A DNA stretch of 64,000 nucleotides from assembly GCF_016859125.1 (NCBI RefSeq), contig NZ_CP069338.1, forward strand, positions 5,767,501 to 5,831,500, in the 5' to 3' direction. This document shows, piece after piece, positions 36,758 through 45,245 of this stretch. Position 1 is the stretch's first letter. The number at the start of each line of letters is the position of its first letter. The position numbers were made by a program, and so were the translations under genes. Below the pieces are notes generated by a model. It was not told the origin of the DNA. It worked only from the letters and a program-made list of their open reading frames with translations, and made no database searches. Source of the DNA: Archangium violaceum. GTDB taxonomy: Bacteria > Myxococcota > Myxococcia > Myxococcales > Myxococcaceae.

Positions 36758-36880
36758 ATGTGGGGCGCGCACCTCCGGCTCACCGATGCGCCGCTCGATC
36801 TCGACAACCCCGCCCACCTGGACGCGCTTAAACGGGCCTACGAGCGCTTCCCTGAGATCGGCGGGCGAGCCACCCCTTGA
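36758..36880 (+). CDS. Small protein or gene fragment
   Basis: A 40-residue frame, MWGAHLRLTDAPLDLDNPAH, ending FPEIGGRATP, one base after the ankyrin stop codon. Its composition is protein-like. A further protein-like tail, [19 protein letters not shown], ends at a stop near 36990 in another frame, so the two may be parts of one broken gene. Family unknown. Confidence 0.4.
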   Translation: MWGAHLRLTDAPLDLDNPAHLDALKRAYERFPEIGGRATP

Positions 36881-36992
36881 GACTCGGCGCGGCTCGCAGT
36901 GGCCATGCTCAAGGTTCCGCCTTCGGGCTCACCGTCGTGGTCGAGGCTATCGAGCCGCGCTTCAACGTGGTCGTTCGTAGCGTGCGGTAGAT

Positions 36993-37017
36993 CTTTCGGC
37001 GCTGCCTCCGTCAGGGG
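36993..37017 (+). repeat. 25-bp direct repeat, right copy
   Basis: Matches 33636-33660 with one mismatch. On its right side (higher coordinates) the 5-prime part of an IS91-like transposase resumes on the minus strand; on its left is the end of the toxin/ankyrin cargo. Confidence 0.7.
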
Positions 37018-37760
37018 GAGCAGAAATGGCCTTACGTTTCGTGCCTGGAGGGAAGACGCCATGAAACCTCGAGAGGTGCGCCCGAGGTGGAGGCACCAGG
37101 GATGCCACGCGCCGTAAGAGTTCCAGCCCGGTGAAGAAGAGGTGTGTAGTGCCGTCCGGCAGAGGGCGCTTCATCCGGTAAGCGATGTGGCCGTCCTCGG
37201 CTCGGGACAACCGCTCCAGCGCCAGCGCGCCACGCGCCCCGTAACGGCACAGCCGCTCCAGGCCCTGCCTGTCGTTGGCATGCAGGTGCGTATTGGCGTG
37301 CAGGGAGAAGCCCTCCAGGAAGGCGCATCGGGGCTGCTTTCGGGGAGGGGGGCCGCACGTCCACCTACAGTTCCAGCCCGGTGAAGAGCAGGTGCGTGGT
37401 GCCGTCCGGCAGCGGGCGCTTCATGCGCCAGGCGATGCGGCCTTCCTGCGCTCGTGACAAACGCTCCAGCGCCCTCCTACCTGCCTACCCCGCGGGCCCT
37501 GCCGCTGTGCCCTCCGACGCCGCAGGGCAAACACCGCGAGCAGGAAGACGGTGAGGACGTCCGAGAGCAGTCCCACGTCCTTGGGCAGCACCCACCGGAC
37601 CCGGTGCGGAAAGGACAGCGTCCTCTGCCGGAAGGGCACGTGCGGCAGCACCCGCTGCACCAGGTGCACCAGGTGCACCGCTGTCACCTGCGCGCGCTTC
37701 GCGTTGCAGGACGTGCACACGCCGTGGGCGCCGTGTCGTACGGCCCGAACATCCACCCCG
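37018..37760 (-). pseudogene. IS91-like transposase, N-terminal and central parts (copy 4)
   Basis: Reading down the minus strand: CTSCNAKRAQVTAVHL and VLPHVPFRQRTLSFPHRVRW (N-terminal region, about 37730-37600), VGLLSDVLTVFLLAVFALRR, then after a deletion a short central block [19 protein letters not shown] (about 37440-37370), then a second, longer copy of the same central block: [39 protein letters not shown] and [16 protein letters not shown] (37330-37040). The HUH catalytic part is missing. It stops at the 25-bp repeat; the matching C-terminal part lies on the same strand beyond the cargo, at 33660-33193. Confidence 0.75.
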
Positions 37761-38726
37761 GCAGGACCTCCATCACCTCCATGGGACGCAGCTGCGGCGC
37801 GAGCGCGTCCTGGCCGAACCGGACTCTTGCAGGGAGGAGGGGGCAGGGCCAGCAAGGCCGTGGGCTGCGCCGGTGTAGGGGTCAGAGCACTCCGTGGGGC
37901 ACACGGCGGCCCTGGCCACCCTTGCTCGAGGAGAGCGGCGGGGAGTTGTTGGTGGTAGGTGCGCCATCCGCCCCGGACGTGGATGTTCCACGCCGCGGGG
38001 CGACACGTAGAGTGCACATTCCAGGACGATGGGCGGGAACAACACAGCGGGGCCGTGAAAGGAATCACAGCCCCAGGCCGGCTCATCTCCGCTCGTTCCA
38101 GACGCGCGTCCCGGGCACCTCATCTCTCCTTCTGTGAAGCGGCCCCCCGAAGCAGGCACCTCGCCCTGTTGCACTTTCAACAACAGACATCCCTCCCCAA
38201 GTACCTTCCTTCGGCCCCTCGTCGCCGCTACCTGGTGCGGCCCGCTGAAACGCTATACGCCCCTGCTCAACCGGCTGTAGCACCCGATGCTGGCGGCAAT
38301 GACGGCCACCGCGGAGAGCAGCCTCCCAAGGCGGTGCTGAGTGAGCCACAAACGCCACTGCATCCCTCCGCCCCCTCCTGATTCTATCTGCAGTCCTCGC
38401 GAACCTACCTCTCTCATAAAAATATTATTTCGGAGGTGTTCATGTAAGCAGTTTATTCTTGGATGCCTCCGGAAGAACTGCCACCCTGCTCTGAGGAAGC
38501 GCGCACCGGAGGCTCGCGCACGTTCGAGCCCTGAGGAAAGCACCGGTGCGAGCTGTCTCGGCCAGGCCCTCGTGAAGGGAAGGAAGCTCGAACGATGAGC
38601 AGGACTCTTTCGAAGCAAAGTCGCGCTGTACTCAGTGGACTCGTCGCGGCGACGTGGCTCTGTCAGTGGACGGCGGCCATGACCGCGTACAGGGCCACAT
38701 CGGCTCGACAACAGAGAGGTCGTCGT
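37761..38726. other. Long stretch without a firm gene, with an AT-rich patch before the GH31 gene
   Basis: About 960 bp. The left two-thirds shows only shadow frames. A patch at 38411-38460 is strikingly AT-rich (AAAAATATTATTT) and followed by a perfect ribosome-site-like GGAGGTG and ATG TAA at 38442. It may hold the promoter of the glycosidase gene. Confidence 0.4.
38253..38363 (-). CDS. Possible 36-residue membrane peptide
   Basis: A short frame, MQWRLWLTQHRLGRLLSAVAVIAASIG and a short basic end, with one hydrophobic helix (LLSAVAVIAASIG). Composition is more protein-like than its surroundings. No ribosome site or family was identified, so it may be spurious. Confidence 0.3.
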   Translation of the reverse strand: MQWRLWLTQHRLGRLLSAVAVIAASIGCYSRLSRGV

Positions 38727-41700
38727 ATGACGGTGCTCAGGAGAGGAGCGGGCCGCGCGCGTACATTCGCGCTGCTCGCAGCGATCGCGTCAGCCTCGGC
38801 GGCTTGCACCGCGCCCGCGACGCCCCCGGACGCCCCACAGCCCCCGGCCACCACGACGACTGTCACCTCGGGCAATGCCCGCTTCGAGGTGCTCAGCCCC
38901 ACACTCATCCGCACGGAGTACGCGGGTGACGCCCGCTTCCTCGACGCCCCGACCTTCAACGCCATCGGGCGGGACGGCTTCAGCAAGACGAGCTTCACGA
39001 CGCGTACCGAGGACGGCTGGCTCGTCATCGACACCGGCGCGCTGACGCTGCGCTACGAGGTGGGCTCCGGCCAGTTCACCGGCGAGAACCTCGTCATCAG
39101 GCTGAAGGCCGGCGCGCAGGACGTCGAGGCGCGCCCCTGGGCGAGCCGGGTCATCCCGACTTGCGCGCTCGGCGTGCTCTGCGAGGCAGAGGGCCTCGTG
39201 CTCGAAGGCATCAGCGAGGCGCGCGACCACACCGGCTTCACCGGCACCGGCTTCGCCGCGGGCTTCGAAGGGACCGGGACCCGCGTCACCTTCCAGGTCG
39301 CGCCCGAGGCGGGCGGCTCCTACGTCCTGGACCTGCGCTACGCGAACGGACTTGGCGACCCTCGCACGCTCACGCTCACGGTCGACGGCGGGTCGGCGCG
39401 CCAGTTCACGCTGCCGCGCACCGGCAATTGGGACTCCTGGGGCCACATGTCACTGCCCCTCGACCTGACTGCCGGGCCGCACGTGGTTGCCCTGACGCGC
39501 ACCAGGTCCGACACGGGCCAGCTCAACATCGACAGCCTCGCGCTGCTCAAGCCCGGCGACGCGTACCCGCAGTCGCCGAGGACCTGCGGTTTCGGCGAGC
39601 TCTGCGAGGCCGAGGACCTCGCGCTCAACGGCCGGATGCACCTGGCGACCGACCACCGCGACTACACCGGCAATGGGTTCGCCGCGGGCTTCGAGGGCGT
39701 GGGTGACTCGATTGGCTTCGGCATCGACGCACCCGCCGCCGGCGACTACGAGCTGACCGCCCGCTACGCCAACGGCTTCGCGTCGCAGGCCGGCGTGACG
39801 CTGACGGTCAAGGGCGGTTCGAGCACCCCCGTACCCATGCCGTCCACGGGCAGCTGGGACACCTGGAAGCCCGTCACCGTGCCGGTGCGCCTCGCGGCCG
39901 GCACCAACCACGTCACGCTCGTGCGGCAGGCGACCGACACCGGCAACGTCAACATCGACAGCCTGGCCATCGGCCCGGCAGGCACGGGCCTTCCCGCGCC
40001 TGCCAGCACGGCGGGTGAGGACTGCGGCTTCGGCAGCATCTGTGAGGCGGAGTCCGCGGGCCTGTCCGGCGGCGCGACGACCGCCAAGGACCACAACGGC
40101 TACAGCGGCAAGGGGTTCGCGGCTGGGCTCGACGTCGCCGGCTCGCGGATGACCGTGCGCGCGGTCGACGTTCCGGCGGCTGGCACGTACTCGCTGCAGC
40201 TGCGCTACGCCCGCGGGCTGAAGACGCCGGGCGCGGTGACCGTGCAGGCTGGTACGGGCGCGGCCTCCACCCTCACGCTGCCGCCCACGAGCGACTGGAG
40301 CAGCTGGCGGACGGTGCGTATGGACGTCACCCTCCCCGGCGGCACCAGCGACGTGCGCCTGAGCTGCCCGCAGGCCGGCGGGTGCGCGATCAACGTCGAC
40401 ACCGTGGCGCTGACGAAGACCGACGCGCCGCTGCTCGCGCCGCACGCCGCGCTCGGCGGCTACCGGCGTGGCCTCGACGCCTTCGACGGCAACAACGGCA
40501 GCCCGATCCTCAACCCGGGGCTTCTCTACCAGGACGGCTGGTCGCTTCTGGACGACACCGCCTCGGCGGAGTACGACCCGGCGTCGCGGAAGCTCACTCC
40601 CCGCGCCGCGCACCCTGGCGGCTACCAGGACGGCTACGTCTTCGGCTACGGCCAGGACTACCAACGGGCCCTCGGCGACCTCGCGAAGCTCACGGGTCCG
40701 TCGAAGCTGCTGCCGCGCTGGGCGTACGGCGTCTGGTTCTCCGAGTACCTCGACCGCACCGCGGCCGACTTCCAGGAGGACCTGCTCCCGACGTTCCGCA
40801 AGGAGGGCGTGCCCCTCGACGTCCTCGTCGTCGACACCGACTTCAAGGCCGGCAACGACTGGAACGGCTGGGAGATCGACACCAGCAAGTTCCCCGACCC
40901 CAAGGGGTTCTTCGAATGGGCGCGCTCGCAGGGCCTGCACACGACCCTGAACATCCATCCCAGCATCCTGCCGACCGACCCGCAGTTCGCGGCCGCGCAG
41001 GCGACCGCGAAGGGCAAGCTCACCAGGCACACCGGCGGCTGCTCGGGCGGTGCCTCCGAGTGCTACACCTTCGACTTCGGCGATCCTGACCAGTTGAAGG
41101 CGTTCTTCGGCTTGCACGACACGATGAAGCAGCAGGGCCCCGACTTCTGGTGGCTCGACTGGTGCTGCGACGCCAGCGAGGCCAACATCGACGGCGTCAC
41201 CGGCGACGCGTGGATCAACCAGCAGTACACCGACTACACGAACTCCAGCATCGGCCGCGGCTTCGCGTTCTCCCGCGCGTTCGGCTCGCTGCAGGCGGGC
41301 GGCTACAGCAACCCGACCGCGGTGCCGACCGGGCCGTGGGCGGACAAGCGCACGACGCTGCCCTTCACCGGTGACACCACCTCGACGTGGGGGACCCTCG
41401 CGGCCGAGGTCGGCTTCACCTCCGGCGAGGGCGCTGCCACCGGCCTGTCGGCGATCAGCCACGACATCGGCGGGCACAACGGCGGCCTGTGGGGCATCCC
41501 CGGCTCGGACGTCGTCGACGGCCAGCGCACGGACAAGCTGCCCGACGACCTGTACGCCCGCTGGGTCCAGTTCGGCACCTTCCAGCCCATCGACCGCCTG
41601 CACAGCAATCACGGCGACCGGCTGCCCTGGCAGTACCCGGGCGCCGCGGGCGAGTCGGCGAAGAAGTTCCTCAACCTGCGCGAGGCGCTCGTGCCGTACA

Positions 41701-42404
41701 CCTACACGCTCGCGCGTGAGGCGGAGGCGACCGGTGTCCCGGTTGTGCGGCCGACGTACCTCGCGTACCCGACCGAGCAGGACGCGTACGCGACGGCCGG
41801 CGGCGAGTACCTGTACGGCTCGGACGTGCTCGTCGCGCCGGTGACCACGCCCGGGAACACCGCCACGACCACGGTGTGGTTCCCGCCGGGCAGCTCGTGG
41901 ACCGACTGGTTCACCGGCAAGACGTACGCGGGCGGCACGACCCAGGGCATCACCACCGGGCTGGACACCATGCCGGTGTTCGTCAAGTCCGGCGGGATCG
42001 TGCCCACGCGCAGCGAGGACGTCACCAACGACGTCCAGAACCCGCTGGACGCGGTCACGCTCACGGTGGCGGCGGGCGCGAATGGGCACGCCAGCCTCTT
42101 CGAGGACGACGGCACGACCTCCGACCGCAAGCAGAGCACCAGCACGGACATCCGCTACACCGAGGGCGACCACCGCGCGGCGCTCCGTGTCGACGGCCCT
42201 GTCGGGTCGTTCGCCGGGCAGGTGCAGAAGCGCGCGTGGACCGTGCGGTTCGTGGGTGCGCAGGAGCCGGAGTCGGTGACCATCGACGGCAAGGCGGCGC
42301 CGGCCGGCAGCTGGACCTGGGACGCCGCGAGCCGCGTCCTGACGGTCAAGGTGGCCGAGCGTCCGACGAGCCAGGGTGTGGACGTGGCCTACCGGTACAG
42401 GTAG
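38727..42404 (+). CDS. GH31 family glycosidase lipoprotein with three carbohydrate-binding modules
   Basis: A 1225-residue secreted enzyme. ATG 38727 follows GAGAGGT and gives a lipoprotein signal ending SASAAC; an upstream in-frame ATG at 38595 adds 44 residues without signal character. After an N-terminal GH31 sandwich segment, three CBM6/35-like modules are inserted, starting near residues 145, 286 and 432, each opening with CxxGxxCEAE and a conserved DHxGFTGTGFAAGF-type phrase. The GH31 barrel follows: LPRWAYGVWFSEY, nucleophile region FWWLDWCCD with Asp811, acid/base region FTGDTTSTW with Asp883, then HDIGGHNGG. A DUF5110-like domain ends the chain. It probably degrades alpha-linked glucans or xylosides outside the cell. 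The layout is reminiscent of actinobacterial enzymes. A hairpin follows the stop. Confidence 0.9.
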   Translation: MTVLRRGAGRARTFALLAAIASASAACTAPATPPDAPQPPATTTTVTSGNARFEVLSPTLIRTEYAGDARFLDAPTFNAIGRDGFSKTSFTTRTEDGWLVIDTGALTLRYEVGSGQFTGENLVIRLKAGAQDVEARPWASRVIPTCALGVLCEAEGLVLEGISEARDHTGFTGTGFAAGFEGTGTRVTFQVAPEAGGSYVLDLRYANGLGDPRTLTLTVDGGSARQFTLPRTGNWDSWGHMSLPLDLTAGPHVVALTRTRSDTGQLNIDSLALLKPGDAYPQSPRTCGFGELCEAEDLALNGRMHLATDHRDYTGNGFAAGFEGVGDSIGFGIDAPAAGDYELTARYANGFASQAGVTLTVKGGSSTPVPMPSTGSWDTWKPVTVPVRLAAGTNHVTLVRQATDTGNVNIDSLAIGPAGTGLPAPASTAGEDCGFGSICEAESAGLSGGATTAKDHNGYSGKGFAAGLDVAGSRMTVRAVDVPAAGTYSLQLRYARGLKTPGAVTVQAGTGAASTLTLPPTSDWSSWRTVRMDVTLPGGTSDVRLSCPQAGGCAINVDTVALTKTDAPLLAPHAALGGYRRGLDAFDGNNGSPILNPGLLYQDGWSLLDDTASAEYDPASRKLTPRAAHPGGYQDGYVFGYGQDYQRALGDLAKLTGPSKLLPRWAYGVWFSEYLDRTAADFQEDLLPTFRKEGVPLDVLVVDTDFKAGNDWNGWEIDTSKFPDPKGFFEWARSQGLHTTLNIHPSILPTDPQFAAAQATAKGKLTRHTGGCSGGASECYTFDFGDPDQLKAFFGLHDTMKQQGPDFWWLDWCCDASEANIDGVTGDAWINQQYTDYTNSSIGRGFAFSRAFGSLQAGGYSNPTAVPTGPWADKRTTLPFTGDTTSTWGTLAAEVGFTSGEGAATGLSAISHDIGGHNGGLWGIPGSDVVDGQRTDKLPDDLYARWVQFGTFQPIDRLHSNHGDRLPWQYPGAAGESAKKFLNLREALVPYTYTLAREAEATGVPVVRPTYLAYPTEQDAYATAGGEYLYGSDVLVAPVTTPGNTATTTVWFPPGSSWTDWFTGKTYAGGTTQGITTGLDTMPVFVKSGGIVPTRSEDVTNDVQNPLDAVTLTVAAGANGHASLFEDDGTTSDRKQSTSTDIRYTEGDHRAALRVDGPVGSFAGQVQKRAWTVRFVGAQEPESVTIDGKAAPAGSWTWDAASRVLTVKVAERPTSQGVDVAYRYR

Positions 42405-42416
42405 GACGCGTTCGCC

Positions 42417-42437
42417 CCGGGTCAGCCCCTGACCCGG
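42417..42437 (+). terminator. Hairpin after GH31 gene
   Basis: CCGGGTCAG and CTGACCCGG pair across a 3-nt loop, 12 bp after the stop codon. No T-run follows, so termination strength is uncertain. Confidence 0.55.
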
Positions 42438-42465
42438 TGACCAACAGCCCCCCGGTCCCCGGTGC

Positions 42466-42622
42466 GATCCCCCAAGCAGGTGCGGAGGAGGCGAACGAGG
42501 CGCTTCGGCTCGGCGCTGCAAGTGACGCCTCACTTCCACTCGCTGGTGCCGGACGGCGTCTTCGTGCCGCGGGGGGGGGCGGCGTGCGCTTCGAGGCGTT
42601 GCCCCCGCCCACGTCGAGATGA
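42466..42622 (+). mobile_element. IS91-like transposase catalytic fragment (copy 5)
   Basis: The plus strand reads FGSALQVTPHFHSLVPDGVFV, with the HFH of the HUH metal-binding motif, then an interrupted GGVRFEALPPPT. The piece is preceded by the transposase linker sequence CCCCCAAGCAGGTGCGGAGG, so two non-adjacent transposase segments have been joined. A run of nine G at 42574-42582 breaks the frame. Confidence 0.7.
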
Positions 42623-42780
42623 CCACCGGGGGCCTGGGCGCGGCGCTGCTCTGGCCCTTCACCCAGGCCCGCTACTTCCTTCCGCCGCGCCCCATCCCCG
42701 TGGCCCCCATCGGCGCGGGAATGCTCTCCGCCCGGGGCCTCTACGTGGTGGGAGTGGAGCGGGGGCTGTCGAGCCTTTCT
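42619..42780 (+). pseudogene. Fragment of YdjM-like membrane-bound metal-dependent hydrolase
   Basis: The frame ALLWPFTQARYFLPPRPIPVAP, then GMLSARGLYVV, resembles the end region of YdjM/LexA-regulated membrane-bound metal-dependent hydrolases. Only about 50 residues remain between the IS91-like fragment and a TGTCACATTTCCGAGCCTCC sequence that resembles the terminal repeat of the IS at 53507-54827. Confidence 0.5.
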
Positions 42781-42980
42781 CCCGGATGTCACATTTCCGA
42801 GCCTCCCCACTCCACCGGAGGTCATGCCCAAGTCCCCATTGGTGGAACTGGAGCCGCTCCACCAGGTGTGCTGGCTGGGGCTCCTCTCCAGCCTCTTTCT
42901 GCGCCCCGGAGGGTGGCGGATGCCCGGATGTCATGTGTGAATAGTTAAGCGGCGGGGCGCGCAGCCCTTTCGCCCATGAG

Positions 42981-43013
42981 CGGGCCGTGTCTGGAAGAAC
43001 CAGACACGGCCCG
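42981..43013 (-). terminator. Strong hairpin downstream of GST gene
   Basis: A 14-bp perfect stem, CGGGCCGTGTCTGG and its complement, with loop AAGAA, ends 22 bp after the stop codon of the glutathione transferase gene on the minus strand. There is no T-tract. Confidence 0.7.
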
Positions 43014-43035
43014 TGGCATTTCGAAGCAGGCCGCC

Positions 43036-43749
43036 TCAGCTCACGGTTTTCCCCTGCGCGATGGCAACCACGGCAGGCGGATACTCGGGCGCTGCTGCGC
43101 TGGGCCGGAGGGAGAAGCGGCGGTACCAGGAGCTCAGCCGCTCGCAGTGGGGAGGAATCGTCTTCCCATACAACCCTTCGGCGAACTGCAGCAGCGACAT
43201 CAACATGCAGTCGGCAATCGTAGGCCGATCCCCCGTGAGGAACTCGGCGTCCCGGCTCAACTTGTCGATGAGCGAGAGCTGAGCGACGTAGGCCTGCCAT
43301 GCAATTTCGGCGGCCTCGGCGCTCTGTACCTCCTTGCCCGCGAAGAGTGGGTTGCCTTTGTGGCAGTACGTGCCGAAATGGACGTTCGCCTCGTTGATCA
43401 GACTGACCAGCTCCCGGGTGAAGGCGCGCTCCTCGGCCGTCTTCCCCAACAGAGACGGTTCTGGGAAACGATCCTCCAGGTACTCGAGGATCGCCGTCGA
43501 CTGCCGGATGAGCGTGCCGTCCTCGGTTTCCAGAATGGGTACGGTCCCCGCTGGGTTGCGAGCCCGGACCTCGCGCCATTCGTTGCTCCATCCGTTTATG
43601 TCTGTCGTGTCCGCGCGAACGGAGATGCGCTCGATGCCGGTCAGCCCCTTCTCCAGGAGATAGATGCTCACCCGTCGCGGATAGACACCGTAGCTCAGAT
43701 CATAGAACTTCATGGGGCGCCCCATGGGGCGTGTCTTGTTTTCGCTCAT
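43036..43749 (-). CDS. Glutathione S-transferase family protein
   Basis: A 237-residue cytoplasmic protein. The N-terminal thioredoxin-like domain has MKFYDLSYGVYPRRVSIYL, NPAGTVPILETEDG (cis-Pro) and STAILEYLEDRFPEP; the C-terminal helical domain ends with TGDRPTIADCMLMSLLQF. ATG 43749 (MSENKTRPMGRP) is used; ATG 43713 (MKFYDLS) is possible. It likely conjugates glutathione to electrophiles. Upstream on the same strand lies a truncated alcohol dehydrogenase, so a detoxification operon has probably been cut. Confidence 0.88.
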   Translation of the reverse strand: MSENKTRPMGRPMKFYDLSYGVYPRRVSIYLLEKGLTGIERISVRADTTDINGWSNEWREVRARNPAGTVPILETEDGTLIRQSTAILEYLEDRFPEPSLLGKTAEERAFTRELVSLINEANVHFGTYCHKGNPLFAGKEVQSAEAAEIAWQAYVAQLSLIDKLSRDAEFLTGDRPTIADCMLMSLLQFAEGLYGKTIPPHCERLSSWYRRFSLRPSAAAPEYPPAVVAIAQGKTVS

Positions 43750-43815
43750 GGGTGCATAGATACGAGCAGGTCCCCTTGCCCGGGAGAGCAAATCCTTTGC
43801 TCGAATCGGCGTATC

Positions 43816-44040
43816 TCATGGGAGGGCGATGACCACCTTTCCAAATTGAGCCCCGCTGGAGAGGTATTCGAACGCGGCTCTCGCCTCGTTGAACGGAAAG
43901 ATACGGTCCACCACCGGCCGAGCCCCGTACTCGGCGAGCGCTCGCCCGAGCGATTCCAGGTCGTCGCGGCTTCCCGTCGATATCGCCTGAAGTCGCACCC
44001 CCTTCTGCAACGCTCGCCTGAGATCAAACCGCACCGTCAT
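43816..44040 (-). pseudogene. Zinc-type alcohol dehydrogenase, C-terminal fragment
   Basis: About 75 C-terminal residues of an MDR-family NAD(P)-dependent alcohol dehydrogenase: KGVRLQAISTGSRDDLESLG, GARPVVDRIFPFNEARAAFE and GAQFGKVVIALP. The catalytic and Rossmann parts are missing; at 44040 the sequence switches to a LysR-type C-terminus on the other strand. It lies 67 bp upstream of the GST start. Confidence 0.8.
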
Positions 44041-44044
44041 GCTC

Positions 44045-44302
44045 TCCAAGAAGCCCACCCGGATTGTGGTGCGCACCAGTGCCACCACCCTCCTCATGAC
44101 CGCCTGTGCCGAAGGCCATGGGCTCGCCATGGTGCCAGAGTTGCTCGCCGCGCATGAGCCACGCCTGGTGCCCGTCCTTCTACGCGCCGCCGGGCTTCCT
44201 ACGGGAGAGCTATGGGCCGTCACCCACCCGGACCTGCGCCACAACGCTCGTGTCAACGCAGTGCTCGCGTGGCTGGTGCGGGTGCTCGCGCCGTCTCGCT
44301 AA
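44045..44302 (+). pseudogene. LysR-type regulator, C-terminal fragment
   Basis: About 85 residues matching the end of a LysR substrate-binding domain: EGHGLAMVPELLAAHEPRLV, ELWAVTHPDLRHNARVNAVL and AWLVRVLAPS. The DNA-binding half is absent. The junction with the truncated alcohol dehydrogenase at about 44040 marks one recombination point. Confidence 0.75.
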
Positions 44303-44305
44303 CCC

Positions 44306-44724
44306 TCACCACGACAGCGCGGACAGCAGCTCGAAGCTCCCGCCGCACGCCGGACAGCTCCCTGTCCCCTCCAGCTGCCGCAACCACTCCGCCACCTGGT
44401 GGTGCCCCACATGCGTGGCCAAGGCTCGCAGGGAAGCCACATCGACGTGATGCAGCAGGGAGGGCATCCAGGGAGGAGCACTCGATGAGGCAGGAACCAC
44501 GGGCGTCTTCTTCGCGTGTGGAGGAGGGGTGGGCTCCTCGGTGGTCAACTGGAAGGCCGGCGTCTCCACGAGGATCAAGAGGTGCGTCTCGCAATGCGGA
44601 CAGAGGCACTCAAGCTCTCGTCGTCAGGCTGCACCCGGAGTCGCGTGAGGAGCTCCGGGATGTCACTCGCGGCTCCATAGGCGTGCTGCAACACCGACCA
44701 CTCAGGAGAATCCAGGGAGATCAT
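44306..44724 (-). pseudogene. Frameshifted hypothetical protein with two CxxC pairs
   Basis: The minus strand starts MISLDSPEWSVLQHAYG, IPELLTRLRVQPDDES in one frame; near 44620 the frame changes and continues ECLCPHCETHLLILVETPAF, then HVDVASLRALATHVGHHQV and GTGSCPACGGSFELLSAL. The two parts fit one ~135-residue protein with a split zinc-ribbon-like CPHC/CPAC pair. The opening resembles small myxobacterial proteins that start with LDSP..HAYG. Either a real frameshift or a sequence error. An IS91-like terminus begins 10 bp upstream. Confidence 0.55.
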
Positions 44725-44734
44725 ACGGCACCGA

Positions 44735-45245
44735 CGTATAGGAAGGACCGGAGCCCTGTAGGGGGTAGAGGGAGGGAGCAGAGCGGGAGGTGAGGGACGC
44801 AGACGGGTAGCCCATGAACCGCACGCCGGGCCGGCGCAGAACCGATTCATCTCCAGGGGACACACGCCTGCCTGGCCCAGGCCACCATCCCTGGAGGTGC
44901 GGGGCACCGGAGGAGGACTGCAGTGGTGCTGGGAGCAGCAGCCCCTGCAGTGGCTCAGCACCACGTGCTTGGGGGTGGCCCCTGAGCCGGGGCCAGCGTC
45001 GCAGGGCGCGTGGGCAGTCCCAGGTGCTCCAGAATGGAGAGCACCCCGCTGGGTGCTGTCACGTACGCCAACACCCGGCGCCAGCCTCCACACCCGGCAG
45101 AGGCGAAGACGTCCAAAACGAACGTCCGGCGCAGCAGCCCGGCCCAATCCAGTCGCGGCATGCGCTCCTTCTTCGCTTCCGCCTTCGCCGCTGCCTCGGG
45201 CGGTGCGCTCGCCTCTTTTTCTTTCGGCTCTGCCTCCGTCAGGGG
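44735..45245 (-). mobile_element. IS91-like transposase 3-prime part and terminus (copy 6)
   Basis: Near-identical to copy 3 (33193-33660): C-terminus LDWAGLLRRTFVLDVFASAG, CGGWRRVLAYVTAPSG, stop near 44963, tail, and terminus GTATAGGAAGG at 44736. It keeps bases missing from copy 3 in two places. Its inner edge is the same 25-bp linker sequence (45221-45245), after which an IS5 relic begins, so copies 3 and 6 share a breakpoint. Confidence 0.8.

Noticed and set aside
39450-42662. 1070-codon open frame opposite the GH31 gene
   Set aside because: Arg/Ala/Gly/Val-rich shadow; GH31 catalytic motifs are clear on the plus strand.
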